Positions 8,522 through 17,662 of a stretch of DNA of 28,868 bases are shown here, one piece after another; position 1 is the first letter of the stretch, and each line of letters starts with the position of its first letter. The position numbers were made by a program, and so were the translations under genes. Below the pieces are notes generated by a model. It was given only the letters and a program-made list of their open reading frames with translations, was not told the DNA's origin and did not search any database. Origin of the DNA: Enterobacteriaceae bacterium UBA3516 (GTDB lineage: Bacteria; Pseudomonadota; Gammaproteobacteria; Enterobacterales; Enterobacteriaceae); the NCBI GenBank assembly GCA_002377245.1, contig DFPL01000191.1, forward strand, positions 9,430 through 38,297. The letters run 5' to 3'.

Positions 8522-11409
8522 TTTTCTCGCTCATCAGGTACCAGGGGTAAGGATTGCTGCAACGCGCTGACGTTTTCCCACACTTTCCAGCCCTGTGGAT
8601 GGACATATTCCACCTTCCCACTCTGGCTTCCGGAAATCTGCGACAAAATCGCTATGCCCTGCGGCTCTACCACGGCCTGATGGAAGAAGTCGGCAAGTTT
8701 CTGCGGCGTCAGCAGTTTAATCTGAGCCACTACTTTATCACGTGAATCGAACCGCATATTACCGCGATCGAAATCTTTGCTGAGTTTAGACGCCTCTTCA
8801 CCCAGGGTTTGCGGTGCCTGCTCAATTTGAGTAATCACCCCTTGCTGAACCTGAGCAAACTCTTCCGGTTTCATTGCACGTAATTTTGCTTCTGCCGTTG
8901 GGAAGAACGCTTTATAACGCTCCCAAAGATAAGCGGGTTGTTTTTCGTTGCTTTGCAGCAAGAAGCCCATTCCCCACTGGCGCCCGACACTCATCGGGAA
9001 AGCAAAGACGGCATAGCCCAGCTGTTCTTCCGTACGCAACTGGCTATAGAACCAAGGCTGAACAATCTGCCCCAGCATCGCGCTGTAAGCGGTACTGGTA
9101 AATTCGTCATAGCCTTTTGGAACAAACACGGCAGCGAGCGCGGAATCCGTGCTGGTGCCCGCTTTTTCAAAGATTACCGACTGCGGCTTGTCTACCAGAA
9201 CGTCTTTATTGCGACACCATTCGTTGCCATTGGCCCCCAGCGTCTTTTGAACGCCACGAGCAAGGTCTTTTGCCTGCTGCTGCGACAGATTTCCTACGAT
9301 CAGGAATTCAGGGCGGGCATTGGCTTTCAACGCATCACGGTAGGTCATGATATCGTCGAGCGTGACAGAGGGCAGCAACGCACGGCGCTCTTCTCGCTGG
9401 AAATAAGGCACCTGAGAGAGCATCTGCACCGGCATAATGGCCTGATCGAAGGCTTTGCCTTTTTCAGCCGAATCCAGCATCTGGGCATACCAGGACTTCG
9501 CCTGCTCAAGCTGCTCTGCGGTGGGGGTATAACTGAAATACCCGTCCAGCAGCGCTTCAAAGAGCTGAGGCAACCGTTGGGTATAGCCATTCGCATTAAG
9601 CATCAGGCCATTATTAGCATTGGTGGAGAAACTGATTCCCCCGACAGCCGCCTGGTTGCTTAGCTGATCAAGCGCAATGCCTGCCAGATAGTCGTTCAGC
9701 GCAAACATGACCTGATTTTTCGCGCTATCCATTGCCTGCGGGTTGCGCAGAACTACGCTGACATCGGCCTTAGGCTCGCTGGCAAAGTAGCGGCTTGGAG
9801 AATAAACCACCCGCAGATTCGGCTCATCGATAATCAACTCCGGGTGCGCATAGGTTTTTTCAGGCTTGATCAGCGTGAAATCATCCGGAATGTAAGGGTT
9901 TAATTGGGGCGTTTGCAGCGCAATCGCGCTCGCTGATTTCTGCCACTCAGCAAAGGTCCTGGCGGAAATTTTATCCACCTGATAAGGCGCTTCGACGAAA
10001 TAGGCCGTCTTGTTATGCGGTTCATTCGGGCTGATATACCAGATGCGCGCATTTTGCGGCGTCATCTCATCGAGACGCGCCTGTATCGCTTTCGGGTCAT
10101 ACCGATCGGCAATATTGACTGAATCCAGCGTATGGGCGACCGGTACACGGATCATGGTGTCCGCCAGCCATTCGACATAGCCCATATCACGCGTGATAGA
10201 GGGGTAACGGAAGTCCAGGTCCAGGATGTGCGCCAGTTCATCGAAGTAACGCTTATCGACGCCTTTTTCACGCAACAGATTGAGGTAGCTGAAAACGGCC
10301 GCCACCACGGTGTCACGGTTGGCCAGTCCTTTATCCGTCAGCGTGACGGAGATGGCCAGGACGCCGCTGTTGCCGTTAACGACAGGATCGGAATCCCCAC
10401 GAACGCCTTCCGCCAGCCCCTGCTTTTGCAGCCAGTCAGAGAGCGTGCCAGGGCTACGGTTGCCCACAAGATAAGTGATCAGCTCATCGGTTTTGCTGCG
10501 GAACTGCGCGGTGTTGTTATCAATACGGAATTCCACACGTAACACTTTTCGCGGCACGGCAGGAACGTAGTGGATGATGACGCCTTTTTGAGCATCCGTC
10601 ACCACCGGCACATCAATAACCGGACGTTCAATGTTCTTGTTGGGCACGCGGCCCCAGGTGTCAGCGGCAATTTTTGCCAGTTCAGGCAGCGGACGGTTAC
10701 TGTAAATGACCGCTTTCATCAGATTGGCTGAGTAATATTTATCGCGAAATGCCAGCAACGCGTCATGCACCGGATTGCCGGGCTTGTCGCTGAGGGTTTC
10801 CAGGTTCCCCCCCGAGAATTTTGAACCCGGATGCGCGGGGTTAATGGTTTCTGCACTGACCTGTGCCATACGCATACCGTCACGCGTACGCGCCATTGTC
10901 AGTTCAGCGTTAACCGCATTGCGTTCACGATCGGCATATTTCTTTTGCAGCAGCGGCTCAGCGATGGCATCCGACAGGCGATCTACCGCCCCTTCAAGGG
11001 CATTGTTTTCCACTTCAAGGTAGTAAGCTGTGCGGTAAGGTGCCGTACTGGCATTATGGCTGCCGCCGTGAAGTTTCAGGTATTCAGCCAGGCTATCCGG
11101 TGAAGGGTATTTCTTCGACCCCATCAGCGTCATGTGTTCAAGATAGTGAGCAAGACCCTGATGAGAATCAGGATCCTCAAGCGATCCGACAGGGACCACC
11201 ATCGCGCAGAGAGATTTCACCGCCTGCGGATCGGAAACCAGCAGCACAACCATACCGTTATCCAAACGAATGGCCTGATACTGACGTAAATCTTTATCAC
11301 TCTTGCGGATGGTTTCCTGAATCGGTTGCCAACCATTGTCTGCCTGACCGTATGATGCCCAGAGGGCAAAAAACAATACAAACGCTTTTAACCAGGTGCT
11401 GCGGGGCAT
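8518..11409 (-). CDS. ptrA: Protease III (pitrilysin), periplasmic M16A metalloprotease
   Basis: A periplasmic zinc endopeptidase that degrades small polypeptides such as insulin fragments. The 963 residues begin with a Sec signal peptide (hydrophobic 8-20, probable cleavage after Ala23). The inverted zinc motif HYLEH gives His88, Glu91 and His92, and the third ligand Glu169 lies in NAELTMARTRDG. Four M16 domains follow as usual for the family, only the first with the zinc site. It sits between recC and recB although its product has no known part in recombination; this arrangement is conserved in E. coli. Its stop overlaps the recB start, so ptrA transcription also feeds recB and recD. Confidence 0.97.
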   Translation of the reverse strand: MPRSTWLKAFVLFFALWASYGQADNGWQPIQETIRKSDKDLRQYQAIRLDNGMVVLLVSDPQAVKSLCAMVVPVGSLEDPDSHQGLAHYLEHMTLMGSKKYPSPDSLAEYLKLHGGSHNASTAPYRTAYYLEVENNALEGAVDRLSDAIAEPLLQKKYADRERNAVNAELTMARTRDGMRMAQVSAETINPAHPGSKFSGGNLETLSDKPGNPVHDALLAFRDKYYSANLMKAVIYSNRPLPELAKIAADTWGRVPNKNIERPVIDVPVVTDAQKGVIIHYVPAVPRKVLRVEFRIDNNTAQFRSKTDELITYLVGNRSPGTLSDWLQKQGLAEGVRGDSDPVVNGNSGVLAISVTLTDKGLANRDTVVAAVFSYLNLLREKGVDKRYFDELAHILDLDFRYPSITRDMGYVEWLADTMIRVPVAHTLDSVNIADRYDPKAIQARLDEMTPQNARIWYISPNEPHNKTAYFVEAPYQVDKISARTFAEWQKSASAIALQTPQLNPYIPDDFTLIKPEKTYAHPELIIDEPNLRVVYSPSRYFASEPKADVSVVLRNPQAMDSAKNQVMFALNDYLAGIALDQLSNQAAVGGISFSTNANNGLMLNANGYTQRLPQLFEALLDGYFSYTPTAEQLEQAKSWYAQMLDSAEKGKAFDQAIMPVQMLSQVPYFQREERRALLPSVTLDDIMTYRDALKANARPEFLIVGNLSQQQAKDLARGVQKTLGANGNEWCRNKDVLVDKPQSVIFEKAGTSTDSALAAVFVPKGYDEFTSTAYSAMLGQIVQPWFYSQLRTEEQLGYAVFAFPMSVGRQWGMGFLLQSNEKQPAYLWERYKAFFPTAEAKLRAMKPEEFAQVQQGVITQIEQAPQTLGEEASKLSKDFDRGNMRFDSRDKVVAQIKLLTPQKLADFFHQAVVEPQGIAILSQISGSQSGKVEYVHPQGWKVWENVSALQQSLPLVPDEREK

Positions 11410-11475
11410 TCACGAACCTCATCATTAACTAGCCCGTTGATTTCCTGACCGTGAAAATCGCCGGGTGAAACGTGT

Positions 11476-11493
11476 GTCGGCTAAAGAGCCGAC
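11476..11493. other. Hairpin in the recC-ptrA gap
   Basis: GTCGGCT (11476-11482) and AGCCGAC (11487-11493) make a perfect 7-bp stem with a four-base loop, about 65 bases upstream of the ptrA start. Neither strand has a convincing T tract after it, so it is not called a terminator. It could lie in the ptrA leader or the recC 3' end. The rest of the 157-bp gap shows no promoter I can support. Confidence 0.4.
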
Positions 11494-11566
11494 CTCTTGG
11501 TATATCAGTCCGTGACCCAATGCGCATAATTCAGAACAGGTTGAATCTGCGCCTTTTTTTATACAG

Positions 11567-14500
11567 TCAATCCGGCTGATTGAAACGATATATCGGTAAC
11601 AGATAGCGCTGCGCAAGCTCGGTAATCTGCACAAAATGTTCCGGTGTCAGGGCGCGTAACAGACGTTGATACCAGACATCATCCCCTTCACCTCGTGCCA
11701 CCATATTGCCTTCCCAGGCCTGCAAAAATTTGCTTTGTGCTTTTTGCAACGTTGCCTCGTCCTTTAACATGGCATCATTTGCCGCGTCGTAACAGGCTTT
11801 TATCCAGGCGCCACCACTTTCTGGTAGCAACAGCAGCGGTTTTGCCATCCCTTCGCGGTAGCCTTCAATCATCTCGGCTAAGTGTTGCAACGCCACATCA
11901 GGCGCAAGGGCCGGGAAGCGCCACTGGCCCTCTTTACGGACCAGAATTCGGCTTTCCCCAACGCCACCGCTGGCACAGTAGACAAGATGTTCGAGCCAAA
12001 GTTGCAGGCCCTGAGTAACCCTCAGCATTGAGGGCCGCCAGCGCAGCAACCCATCAGGCTGCACGTGCGGCAACCATCCGGTCAGACGCACCCCTGCACA
12101 GAGGAGATCGATTTCCATACTGCTACCGGGCTGGCGCTCGGCAATGACCCGGTCGGCAAGCTCCTGCATTTCATCCTGTTGCGTCTCCCAGATGATTTCG
12201 CCAAAGGCCCCGTAAGGGAGCGAGCCTGCCGCCCGATAACGGCGATACAGTTTGTCGGCATCCTCCTGCTCTACCAGGGCGTTAAGCAACTCTTGATTAA
12301 GCTGGTAGCGGTTAAGCCCGTCGATAATAAACGGCTCAGCATCGGGAATATCGCTCTCCTCCGGGCGGAAATTGACCCTCAGGCGCATCTGAAAGAATGC
12401 GCGTACCGGATGGCCCCAGAATCGGAGTAACTGATCAAAATTGAGCGTCTCAAACTGGGCAGGACTAAGCTGCTGAATAAATTCCGGATGCGCTTCGCCC
12501 TGTTCGCTGGCGGCAGGAAGCCACTCACGGGCGTAGCTCTGCCACTCGCTTTTCGCAAAGTTGGTGGCATCAAAAGGCATACGCGGATGAAGATGACAGA
12601 TATGCGCCTTGACCCGCTTTTCACTCTCGTCACAGTTGAGTGCTTCGTCTCCCGGTAAATGATGACTTTGACCGATGTAATCGAGGAGTTCTTGCACCAG
12701 CACGGAGGGAAAACGTTCCGCGTTATCCTGAATAGAGCGCCCAATAAAGCTGATATAGAGTTTTTGTTGCGCGGAGAGCACGGCCTCAAGAAATAAATAG
12801 CGGTCATCGTCACGGCGGCTTCGGTCTCCACGCTGTGCCTGATGGCTCATCAAATCGAATCCCAGCGGTGACATTGCGCGTGGGTAAATACCGTCGTTCA
12901 TGCCCAGCAGGCAGACCACCTTAAAGGGAATAGAGCGCATTGGCATTAGCGTACAGATATTTACCGGCCCGGCCAGGAAACGCTGGCTTATACGCTCCTG
13001 ATCAAGACGCTGAGCCAGTTCATCCCGCAAGACAGAGAGGGGAACCTCCTCGCCATAAGCGGCTTCCACGCCCTGCGCAATAATGGCCTGCCACTGCTGT
13101 TCAATCAGTGCCAGAGCAGCCTCTGTTTCCTGATCGGGCAGGAAAAAGTCGTTAAGCATCTCCCGGCAGACCGGTAGCCACTCTTCAAGAGGGCGCTCCT
13201 GTGCAAGACCAAGTCGCCATGTTTTAAGTTGCATTAAAAGTGAGGCAAGGTGCCCCACCAGCTCAGCAATCAGTCCACTGGATTCATCGTATGGCAGAAT
13301 GGATTGCCACTCTCCCTGACGACTTTCCATGGCATAACCCAATAACATACGTGTCAGGCCAAATTGCCAGGTGTGCTGCCCGGTAGGAGGCAATTCAAGT
13401 TCGCGCACATTGTCGTCATCAATGCCCCAGCGGATACCCGATTCGTTAACCCACTGACGCAGATAACGTAAACCTTCTTCGTCAATGTTAAAGCGGGCCG
13501 CCAGAACGGGAACGTCCAGCAGTGCCAGCACATCTTCAGATACAAAGCGGCTATCAGGAAGGGAGAGTAAAGTGATAAAGGCTTCCAGCGCCGGGTGAGC
13601 CTGGCGCGCACGCCGGTCAGAGATGGCATAGGGAAGGTAGCGCTCGCCGGTCGCACTGCCGAATACCGCCTGGATATAAGGACTGTAGCTATCAATGTCC
13701 GCCACCATCACCACGATATCGCGCGGAGTGAGCTCAGGATCCTCTTCCAGCATGGCCAGCAGACGATCGTGTAAAATTTCGACCTCCCGCTGAGGGCTGT
13801 GACAAATGTGCACCGTCACGCTGCGATCGTCAGGATCCAACCGACGTTTTTTATCGCTACGAGCAAACTCTTCTGCATTCACACCCGCTACCGCGCTGTT
13901 TTTCAACTCCAGCATGTCGTATTGCAGATTGTGCAGCAGGGCGCCGGGCGTGGATTCGACGAAGGCATCAAACTCATCAAACTCCTCCAGACCCGCCAGG
14001 AGGTAGACATAGTCACGCCCAAGCTTGCCCCAGGATGCCAACAGCGGGTTAGGCAGGTTCTGTTCGCCCTCGTGATTAAAAAGACCTTCCGTCGCTGTCG
14101 CATCGCGAAACAGCGGTAAACTTTTTTGCTCGCCCAGGCGCTGACGTTGCCGGGTCAGCAGTTTCGCCAGGAACGCCGGATCTTTAATATCTCCCCAGTA
14201 TTCACGACAGGGATTGGTAAAGAGCACATGCACATCAACATGTTTGCCCAATGCCTGAAGCGCCTGTAAATAGACCGGCGGTAATGCAGAAATACCGCAA
14301 ATGAAAACCCGGGAGGGAAGCCCTTCAGGCCGCACCTTTGCCGTTTCGAGCGTGTTAATAAAACGCTGGTATAAATTTGCACGGTGCCAGTGCGGCTGAC
14401 CCAGTGCAGCCGTATGTTCTACCAATGCGCGCCACAGGGGAGCCTGCCAGCTCTGCGCCTCGTTAAGTCCGTCAATCAGCTCTCCAGCTTCCCAGCGCGT

Positions 14501-14938
14501 TAACCAGTGTGGGCGATACACAAGGTACTGGTCATAAAGATCGGCAATCCGTGAAGAGAGCTGAAACAGCTTGCGCTTATCCGCATCATCATCAAGGTAG
14601 TGGCGCAGCATGGTGAACTCATCACGCTCGAGCATCGCTGGTAGCAGCGACATTAATTTCCAGCTCATGCTCTGCTTATTAAAGGCACTCTCTTTCGGAA
14701 TGCCGGGCAGAACGCGCACAAACATATCCCAGATAAAACTTGCCGGAAGCGGGAATTCAATGTTGGCAGCAATGCCGAATTTTTTCGCCAGGGTCATTTG
14801 CAGCCATTGCGCCATGCCGGTGCTCTGCACCAGTATGACCTCTGGCTCAAAGGGATCGTCGAGTCTGTCATTTTCAACGATGTATTCCATCAATGCTTCC
14901 AGCACATCCAAATGATTGGAGTGATAAACCCTTAGCAT
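11567..14938 (-). CDS. recC: Exodeoxyribonuclease V gamma subunit RecC
   Basis: The RecBCD subunit that splits the duplex with a pin and scans the 3' strand for Chi. At 1123 residues it is one longer than E. coli RecC. The fold resembles a helicase-nuclease but lacks working ATPase motifs; I see no Walker A sequence, as expected. The N-terminus (MLRVYHSNHLDVLEALMEYI) is the family signature start. AGGAG lies six bases before the ATG at 14938. It follows ppdC by 12 bp, so it is probably co-transcribed with the ppd genes at least in part, while a 157-bp gap separates it from ptrA. Confidence 0.97.
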   Translation of the reverse strand: MLRVYHSNHLDVLEALMEYIVENDRLDDPFEPEVILVQSTGMAQWLQMTLAKKFGIAANIEFPLPASFIWDMFVRVLPGIPKESAFNKQSMSWKLMSLLPAMLERDEFTMLRHYLDDDADKRKLFQLSSRIADLYDQYLVYRPHWLTRWEAGELIDGLNEAQSWQAPLWRALVEHTAALGQPHWHRANLYQRFINTLETAKVRPEGLPSRVFICGISALPPVYLQALQALGKHVDVHVLFTNPCREYWGDIKDPAFLAKLLTRQRQRLGEQKSLPLFRDATATEGLFNHEGEQNLPNPLLASWGKLGRDYVYLLAGLEEFDEFDAFVESTPGALLHNLQYDMLELKNSAVAGVNAEEFARSDKKRRLDPDDRSVTVHICHSPQREVEILHDRLLAMLEEDPELTPRDIVVMVADIDSYSPYIQAVFGSATGERYLPYAISDRRARQAHPALEAFITLLSLPDSRFVSEDVLALLDVPVLAARFNIDEEGLRYLRQWVNESGIRWGIDDDNVRELELPPTGQHTWQFGLTRMLLGYAMESRQGEWQSILPYDESSGLIAELVGHLASLLMQLKTWRLGLAQERPLEEWLPVCREMLNDFFLPDQETEAALALIEQQWQAIIAQGVEAAYGEEVPLSVLRDELAQRLDQERISQRFLAGPVNICTLMPMRSIPFKVVCLLGMNDGIYPRAMSPLGFDLMSHQAQRGDRSRRDDDRYLFLEAVLSAQQKLYISFIGRSIQDNAERFPSVLVQELLDYIGQSHHLPGDEALNCDESEKRVKAHICHLHPRMPFDATNFAKSEWQSYAREWLPAASEQGEAHPEFIQQLSPAQFETLNFDQLLRFWGHPVRAFFQMRLRVNFRPEESDIPDAEPFIIDGLNRYQLNQELLNALVEQEDADKLYRRYRAAGSLPYGAFGEIIWETQQDEMQELADRVIAERQPGSSMEIDLLCAGVRLTGWLPHVQPDGLLRWRPSMLRVTQGLQLWLEHLVYCASGGVGESRILVRKEGQWRFPALAPDVALQHLAEMIEGYREGMAKPLLLLPESGGAWIKACYDAANDAMLKDEATLQKAQSKFLQAWEGNMVARGEGDDVWYQRLLRALTPEHFVQITELAQRYLLPIYRFNQPD

Positions 14939-14950
14939 ACGTACTCCTGA

Positions 14951-15271
14951 CTACCGGCGGGTTGGGCAATGCAGTCTCGTCATTTGCCCTCTTCTGCCTG
15001 ACGGCGAAATAATAGTAATGTTGATGCTGACACATCCTGCGTCGCTTGTCTGCAACCGCTGTACCTGCCATTCAGGCGGTAAAAAGGGGGCCTCTGGCAG
15101 TGTCTGCAGCCAGGCTTGACGCCATAATGCGCGGTATTGGCTCCAGAGGGCGAAATCCGCAGCCAGCGCACGGTGGAACCCACCCAGTGCGGTGACAACC
15201 ATCACCAGCAATACCATCGCAAGCAGGACTTCTGGCAGGCTAAAGCCCTGCTGCTTTACGGAAGCTCGCAT
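14951..15271 (-). CDS. ppdC: Minor pilin / prepilin-like protein PpdC
   Basis: A 106-residue type IV prepilin-like protein. The leader MRASVKQQG is followed by FSLPE and a hydrophobic helix to about residue 32, so prepilin peptidase should cut after Gly9, leaving an N-methylated Phe and the conserved Glu5. The short globular part begins at about 33. In the family it acts with PpdA, PpdB and YgdB at the pilus tip to start assembly of the major pilin PpdD, encoded elsewhere. Its start lies inside the last 16 bases of ygdB in another frame, and recC follows after 12 bp. Confidence 0.88.
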   Translation of the reverse strand: MRASVKQQGFSLPEVLLAMVLLVMVVTALGGFHRALAADFALWSQYRALWRQAWLQTLPEAPFLPPEWQVQRLQTSDAGCVSINITIISPSGRRGQMTRLHCPTRR

Positions 15272-15663
15272 AATAGTGCCTCCTTTAAGGGGCAGAAATC
15301 ACTCCATCCATGCACTGAAAACACCACCTCGTTCTGCTCAATGTGCCCCCCGCGCCACAGTCGCTGTTCCCCGCTGCCCGCAATCAGCAGAACCCGATGG
15401 TCAGCCAGAATTCGCAGGCAAGCACGCCAGGGCTCATTGCGATGCTGCAAACACTGCAAGTCGGGTGTGACGTGCCATGACTGCACCCGCCCCCATTCTA
15501 ACGCCGACTGGGCGGCCGCATACTGTTGCAGGCTCATACTCTCAGTCGTTACCCGGCGTACATGGGTGACGCGTTGCTGGTTCAGCCCATTTAGCAACAA
15601 ACTGCCCAACAGTAAAATCAGCAGTACCATGGCGAGAGATGACATGCCTCGCTCGCGGTTCAT
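15256..15663 (-). CDS. ygdB: Minor pilin-like protein YgdB
   Basis: A 135-residue membrane-anchored protein with a prepilin-type leader (MNRERG, then MSSLA) and a hydrophobic segment at about 11-25. The residue five places after the cleavage Gly is Ala, not the Glu found in PpdA, PpdB and PpdC. The same lack is typical of GspK/PilX-type tip subunits, so YgdB probably caps the minor pilin complex. The periplasmic part has Cys residues (70, 81, 124 and 131 or nearby) that could form disulfides. ATGA overlap with ppdB and a 16-bp overlap with ppdC show translational coupling. Confidence 0.87.
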   Translation of the reverse strand: MNRERGMSSLAMVLLILLLGSLLLNGLNQQRVTHVRRVTTESMSLQQYAAAQSALEWGRVQSWHVTPDLQCLQHRNEPWRACLRILADHRVLLIAGSGEQRLWRGGHIEQNEVVFSVHGWSDFCPLKEALLCELP

Positions 15664-16223
15664 AGGTTGAACCCTGTTACGCTAAATAAGGCGTTCACGA
15701 TGCGTTCAGTCTGCCCTTTGATTTTCCCGCCAAGACTAAGGGTAAATACCGGGTAAAAGCCCAAAACCTGATGTTTACTGATCGTAAAATTTTCAATCGT
15801 TATCAGTGCGGGATCGGTCATTTTGTCCCACCCTTTCCCCTCACAGGATGTCGCACCACGCAATGTTTCCAGTACGCCATTTTGCAGGCGGAACCCTGTT
15901 TGATCGGCATCATTTGTCGGTGTGGTATCCCATCGCCCGTTGCTATTAGCATCCCATTGCACGATCACACACTCACCACCTCGCCCAATGCTCACGGGTT
16001 CGCCTTCGCAATGACCATTGCAGTAACCTGCGCGTTGCAGGTGACGGCTGAGGGTGTATATACGTTGCCAGAGTTCGTCTTCCAGCAACTGCACACGCAT
16101 TTGCTGCAATATGCCCAGTTGTAACGCGGGAAGAAAACGAGCTGCCGCCAGCAACAGAACGCTGCCAATAACCATCGCCAATAGTGTTTCCAGTAATGAG
16201 AATCCGTTTTGTCTGCTTAACAT
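15660..16223 (-). CDS. ppdB: Minor pilin / prepilin-like protein PpdB
   Basis: A 187-residue prepilin-like protein with a GspJ/PilW-type layout. The leader MLSRQNG is followed by FSLLETLLAM, so cleavage falls after Gly7 with Glu at mature position 5, then a hydrophobic helix to about 30. The periplasmic region contains paired Cys (YCNGHCEGE) that may form a disulfide. The start overlaps the end of ppdA by seven bases and the stop overlaps ygdB by four, so the four pilin genes are read as one unit. Expected role: minor pilin priming type IV pilus assembly in the inner membrane. Confidence 0.88.
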   Translation of the reverse strand: MLSRQNGFSLLETLLAMVIGSVLLLAAARFLPALQLGILQQMRVQLLEDELWQRIYTLSRHLQRAGYCNGHCEGEPVSIGRGGECVIVQWDANSNGRWDTTPTNDADQTGFRLQNGVLETLRGATSCEGKGWDKMTDPALITIENFTISKHQVLGFYPVFTLSLGGKIKGQTERIVNALFSVTGFNL

Positions 16224-16678
16224 GCTTCATCCGATGATTGCTGACACATTCTGATCCGCCCCCAACCCGAGACCACTATCCGCCACTCCCCGGCGCTACT
16301 CTTCACGCGAATATGCCCACCCCACGCGGTATTGCGCAGGCCATAAAATCCCAGTGCGGGTGTCACCTCAACCAGTGCGACCTCAGGCCAGACGGGGCGT
16401 AATACATAGGGCGATTCCGCCACACATCCTTGCGACAGGCGGGTATGCAAACACCAGCTTTCATTGTCTCGCATGACAGAGATAACCTGTTCACGCGAAT
16501 GCCAGTTCGCATCATCACGTAGCATTTCCAGAAACTGGCGAACCTGAACAGCGGTTTGCCACAAACGTTGCTGAGCCTGCCAGTAACGCCAGCCAGAAAG
16601 CCCTGCACCGCTCAGCATCGCAATGATTGCCACTGCCACCATCATTTCAATTAGGGTGAATCCGCGTTCTTTTTTCAT
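16217..16678 (-). CDS. ppdA: Minor pilin / prepilin-like protein PpdA
   Basis: A 153-residue prepilin-like protein of GspH type. Leader MKKERG is followed by the canonical FTLIEMMVAVAIIAML, with cleavage after Gly6 and Glu at mature position 5. It heads the ppdA-ppdB-ygdB-ppdC unit leading into recC. The region before its ATG lacks a strong Shine-Dalgarno sequence, which suggests low expression, in line with these genes being poorly expressed in laboratory E. coli. It lies 183 bp downstream of thyA, with the thyA terminator between them, so it probably has its own promoter, which I cannot place. Confidence 0.88.
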   Translation of the reverse strand: MKKERGFTLIEMMVAVAIIAMLSGAGLSGWRYWQAQQRLWQTAVQVRQFLEMLRDDANWHSREQVISVMRDNESWCLHTRLSQGCVAESPYVLRPVWPEVALVEVTPALGFYGLRNTAWGGHIRVKSSAGEWRIVVSGWGRIRMCQQSSDEAC

Positions 16679-16813
16679 GGCCGCAGTGTGCCGATTGCCG
16701 AAAACCTTTTCGAGAACGATGTGAGGGGTTTACGAGGCGCTACGAAGGGTATTCAGGTTGTTGCAAAAGCTTGCATCAGTACTGGAAAGCAGGTCGAAGA
16801 AGGGAGTCATAGC

Positions 16814-16844
16814 CAAAAAAAACCGGCACCCAAAGGCACCGGTT
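16814..16844 (-). terminator. Rho-independent terminator of lgt-thyA
   Basis: Arms at 16821-16830 and 16835-16844 flank a four-base loop, and eight A residues at about 16815-16822 become the U tract of a minus-strand RNA. Two of the ten pairs are G-U in the minus-strand RNA and would be C-A mismatches in a plus-strand RNA. The signal therefore works only for transcription coming from thyA. It lies about 18 bases after the thyA stop. Confidence 0.9.
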
Positions 16845-16861
16845 ATGACATGCTCGCATGG

Positions 16862-17656
16862 TCAGATAGCAACCGGTGCTTTGATTGCAGGATGCGGATC
16901 GTAGCCTTCGATCTCAAAATCCTCGAAACGATAATCAAACAGCGAGTCGGGCTTACGTTTGATAACCAACTTCGGCAGTGCACGCGGTTCACGGCTCAAC
17001 TGCAGACGCGTCTGTTCGAGGTGGTTGCTGTACAGGTGGGTATCGCCGCCGGTCCAGACAAAATCGCCGACGTCCAGACAGCACTGCTGGGCCATCATAT
17101 GCACCAGCAAGGCATAGCTGGCGATATTAAACGGCAGACCCAGGAAGATGTCGCACGAGCGCTGGTACAGCTGGCAGGAGAGTTTTCCGTCCGCGACGTA
17201 GAACTGGAAGAATGCATGGCACGGTGCCAGTGCCATTTTATCCAGCTCGCCAACGTTCCACGCAGAGACAATAATGCGGCGGGAATCCGGGTCGTTCTTA
17301 ATCTGATTGATAACGGTGGTTATCTGGTCGATATGGCGGCCATCCGGCGTTGGCCAGGCGCGCCATTGTTTGCCGTAAACCGGGCCAAGATTGCCCTGCT
17401 CATCGGCCCACTCGTCCCAGATAGAAACCTTGTTCTCTTTCAGATAGGCGATGTTGGTATCGCCCTGCAGGAACCATAGCAGCTCATGAATAATGGAGCG
17501 CAAATGACAACGCTTGGTGGTAACCAGCGGAAAGCCATCCTGCAGATTAAAACGCATCTGATGACCAAAAATAGAGAGCGTGCCTGTCCCTGTACGGTCG
17601 TTTTTCGGGGTGCCCTCATCGAGCACCTTTTGCATCAGTTCTAAATACTGTTTCAT
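16862..17656 (-). CDS. thyA: Thymidylate synthase
   Basis: Methylates dUMP to dTMP with 5,10-methylene-tetrahydrofolate, the only de novo route to thymine nucleotides in these bacteria. At 264 residues it has the E. coli length. Visible active-site features are Arg21 (DRTGTGT), Cys146 in APCHAFF as the nucleophile, and the dUMP-binding QLYQRSCDIFLGLPFNIASYA segment. The ribosome binding site GAGGA overlaps the lgt stop (TGAGGAACCATG) and only six bases separate the genes, so thyA is co-transcribed and coupled with lgt. A strong terminator follows. Confidence 0.98.
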   Translation of the reverse strand: MKQYLELMQKVLDEGTPKNDRTGTGTLSIFGHQMRFNLQDGFPLVTTKRCHLRSIIHELLWFLQGDTNIAYLKENKVSIWDEWADEQGNLGPVYGKQWRAWPTPDGRHIDQITTVINQIKNDPDSRRIIVSAWNVGELDKMALAPCHAFFQFYVADGKLSCQLYQRSCDIFLGLPFNIASYALLVHMMAQQCCLDVGDFVWTGGDTHLYSNHLEQTRLQLSREPRALPKLVIKRKPDSLFDYRFEDFEIEGYDPHPAIKAPVAI

Positions 17657-17662
17657 GGTTCC

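Noticed and set aside
8938..9663. 241-codon open frame antisense to ptrA
   Set aside because: A shadow of the GC-biased ptrA gene; the translation is low-complexity in pattern with no known motif.
16688..17479. 263-codon open frame antisense to thyA
   Set aside because: It mirrors thyA codon bias, has no ribosome binding site or recognisable protein family, and thyA on the other strand is certain.
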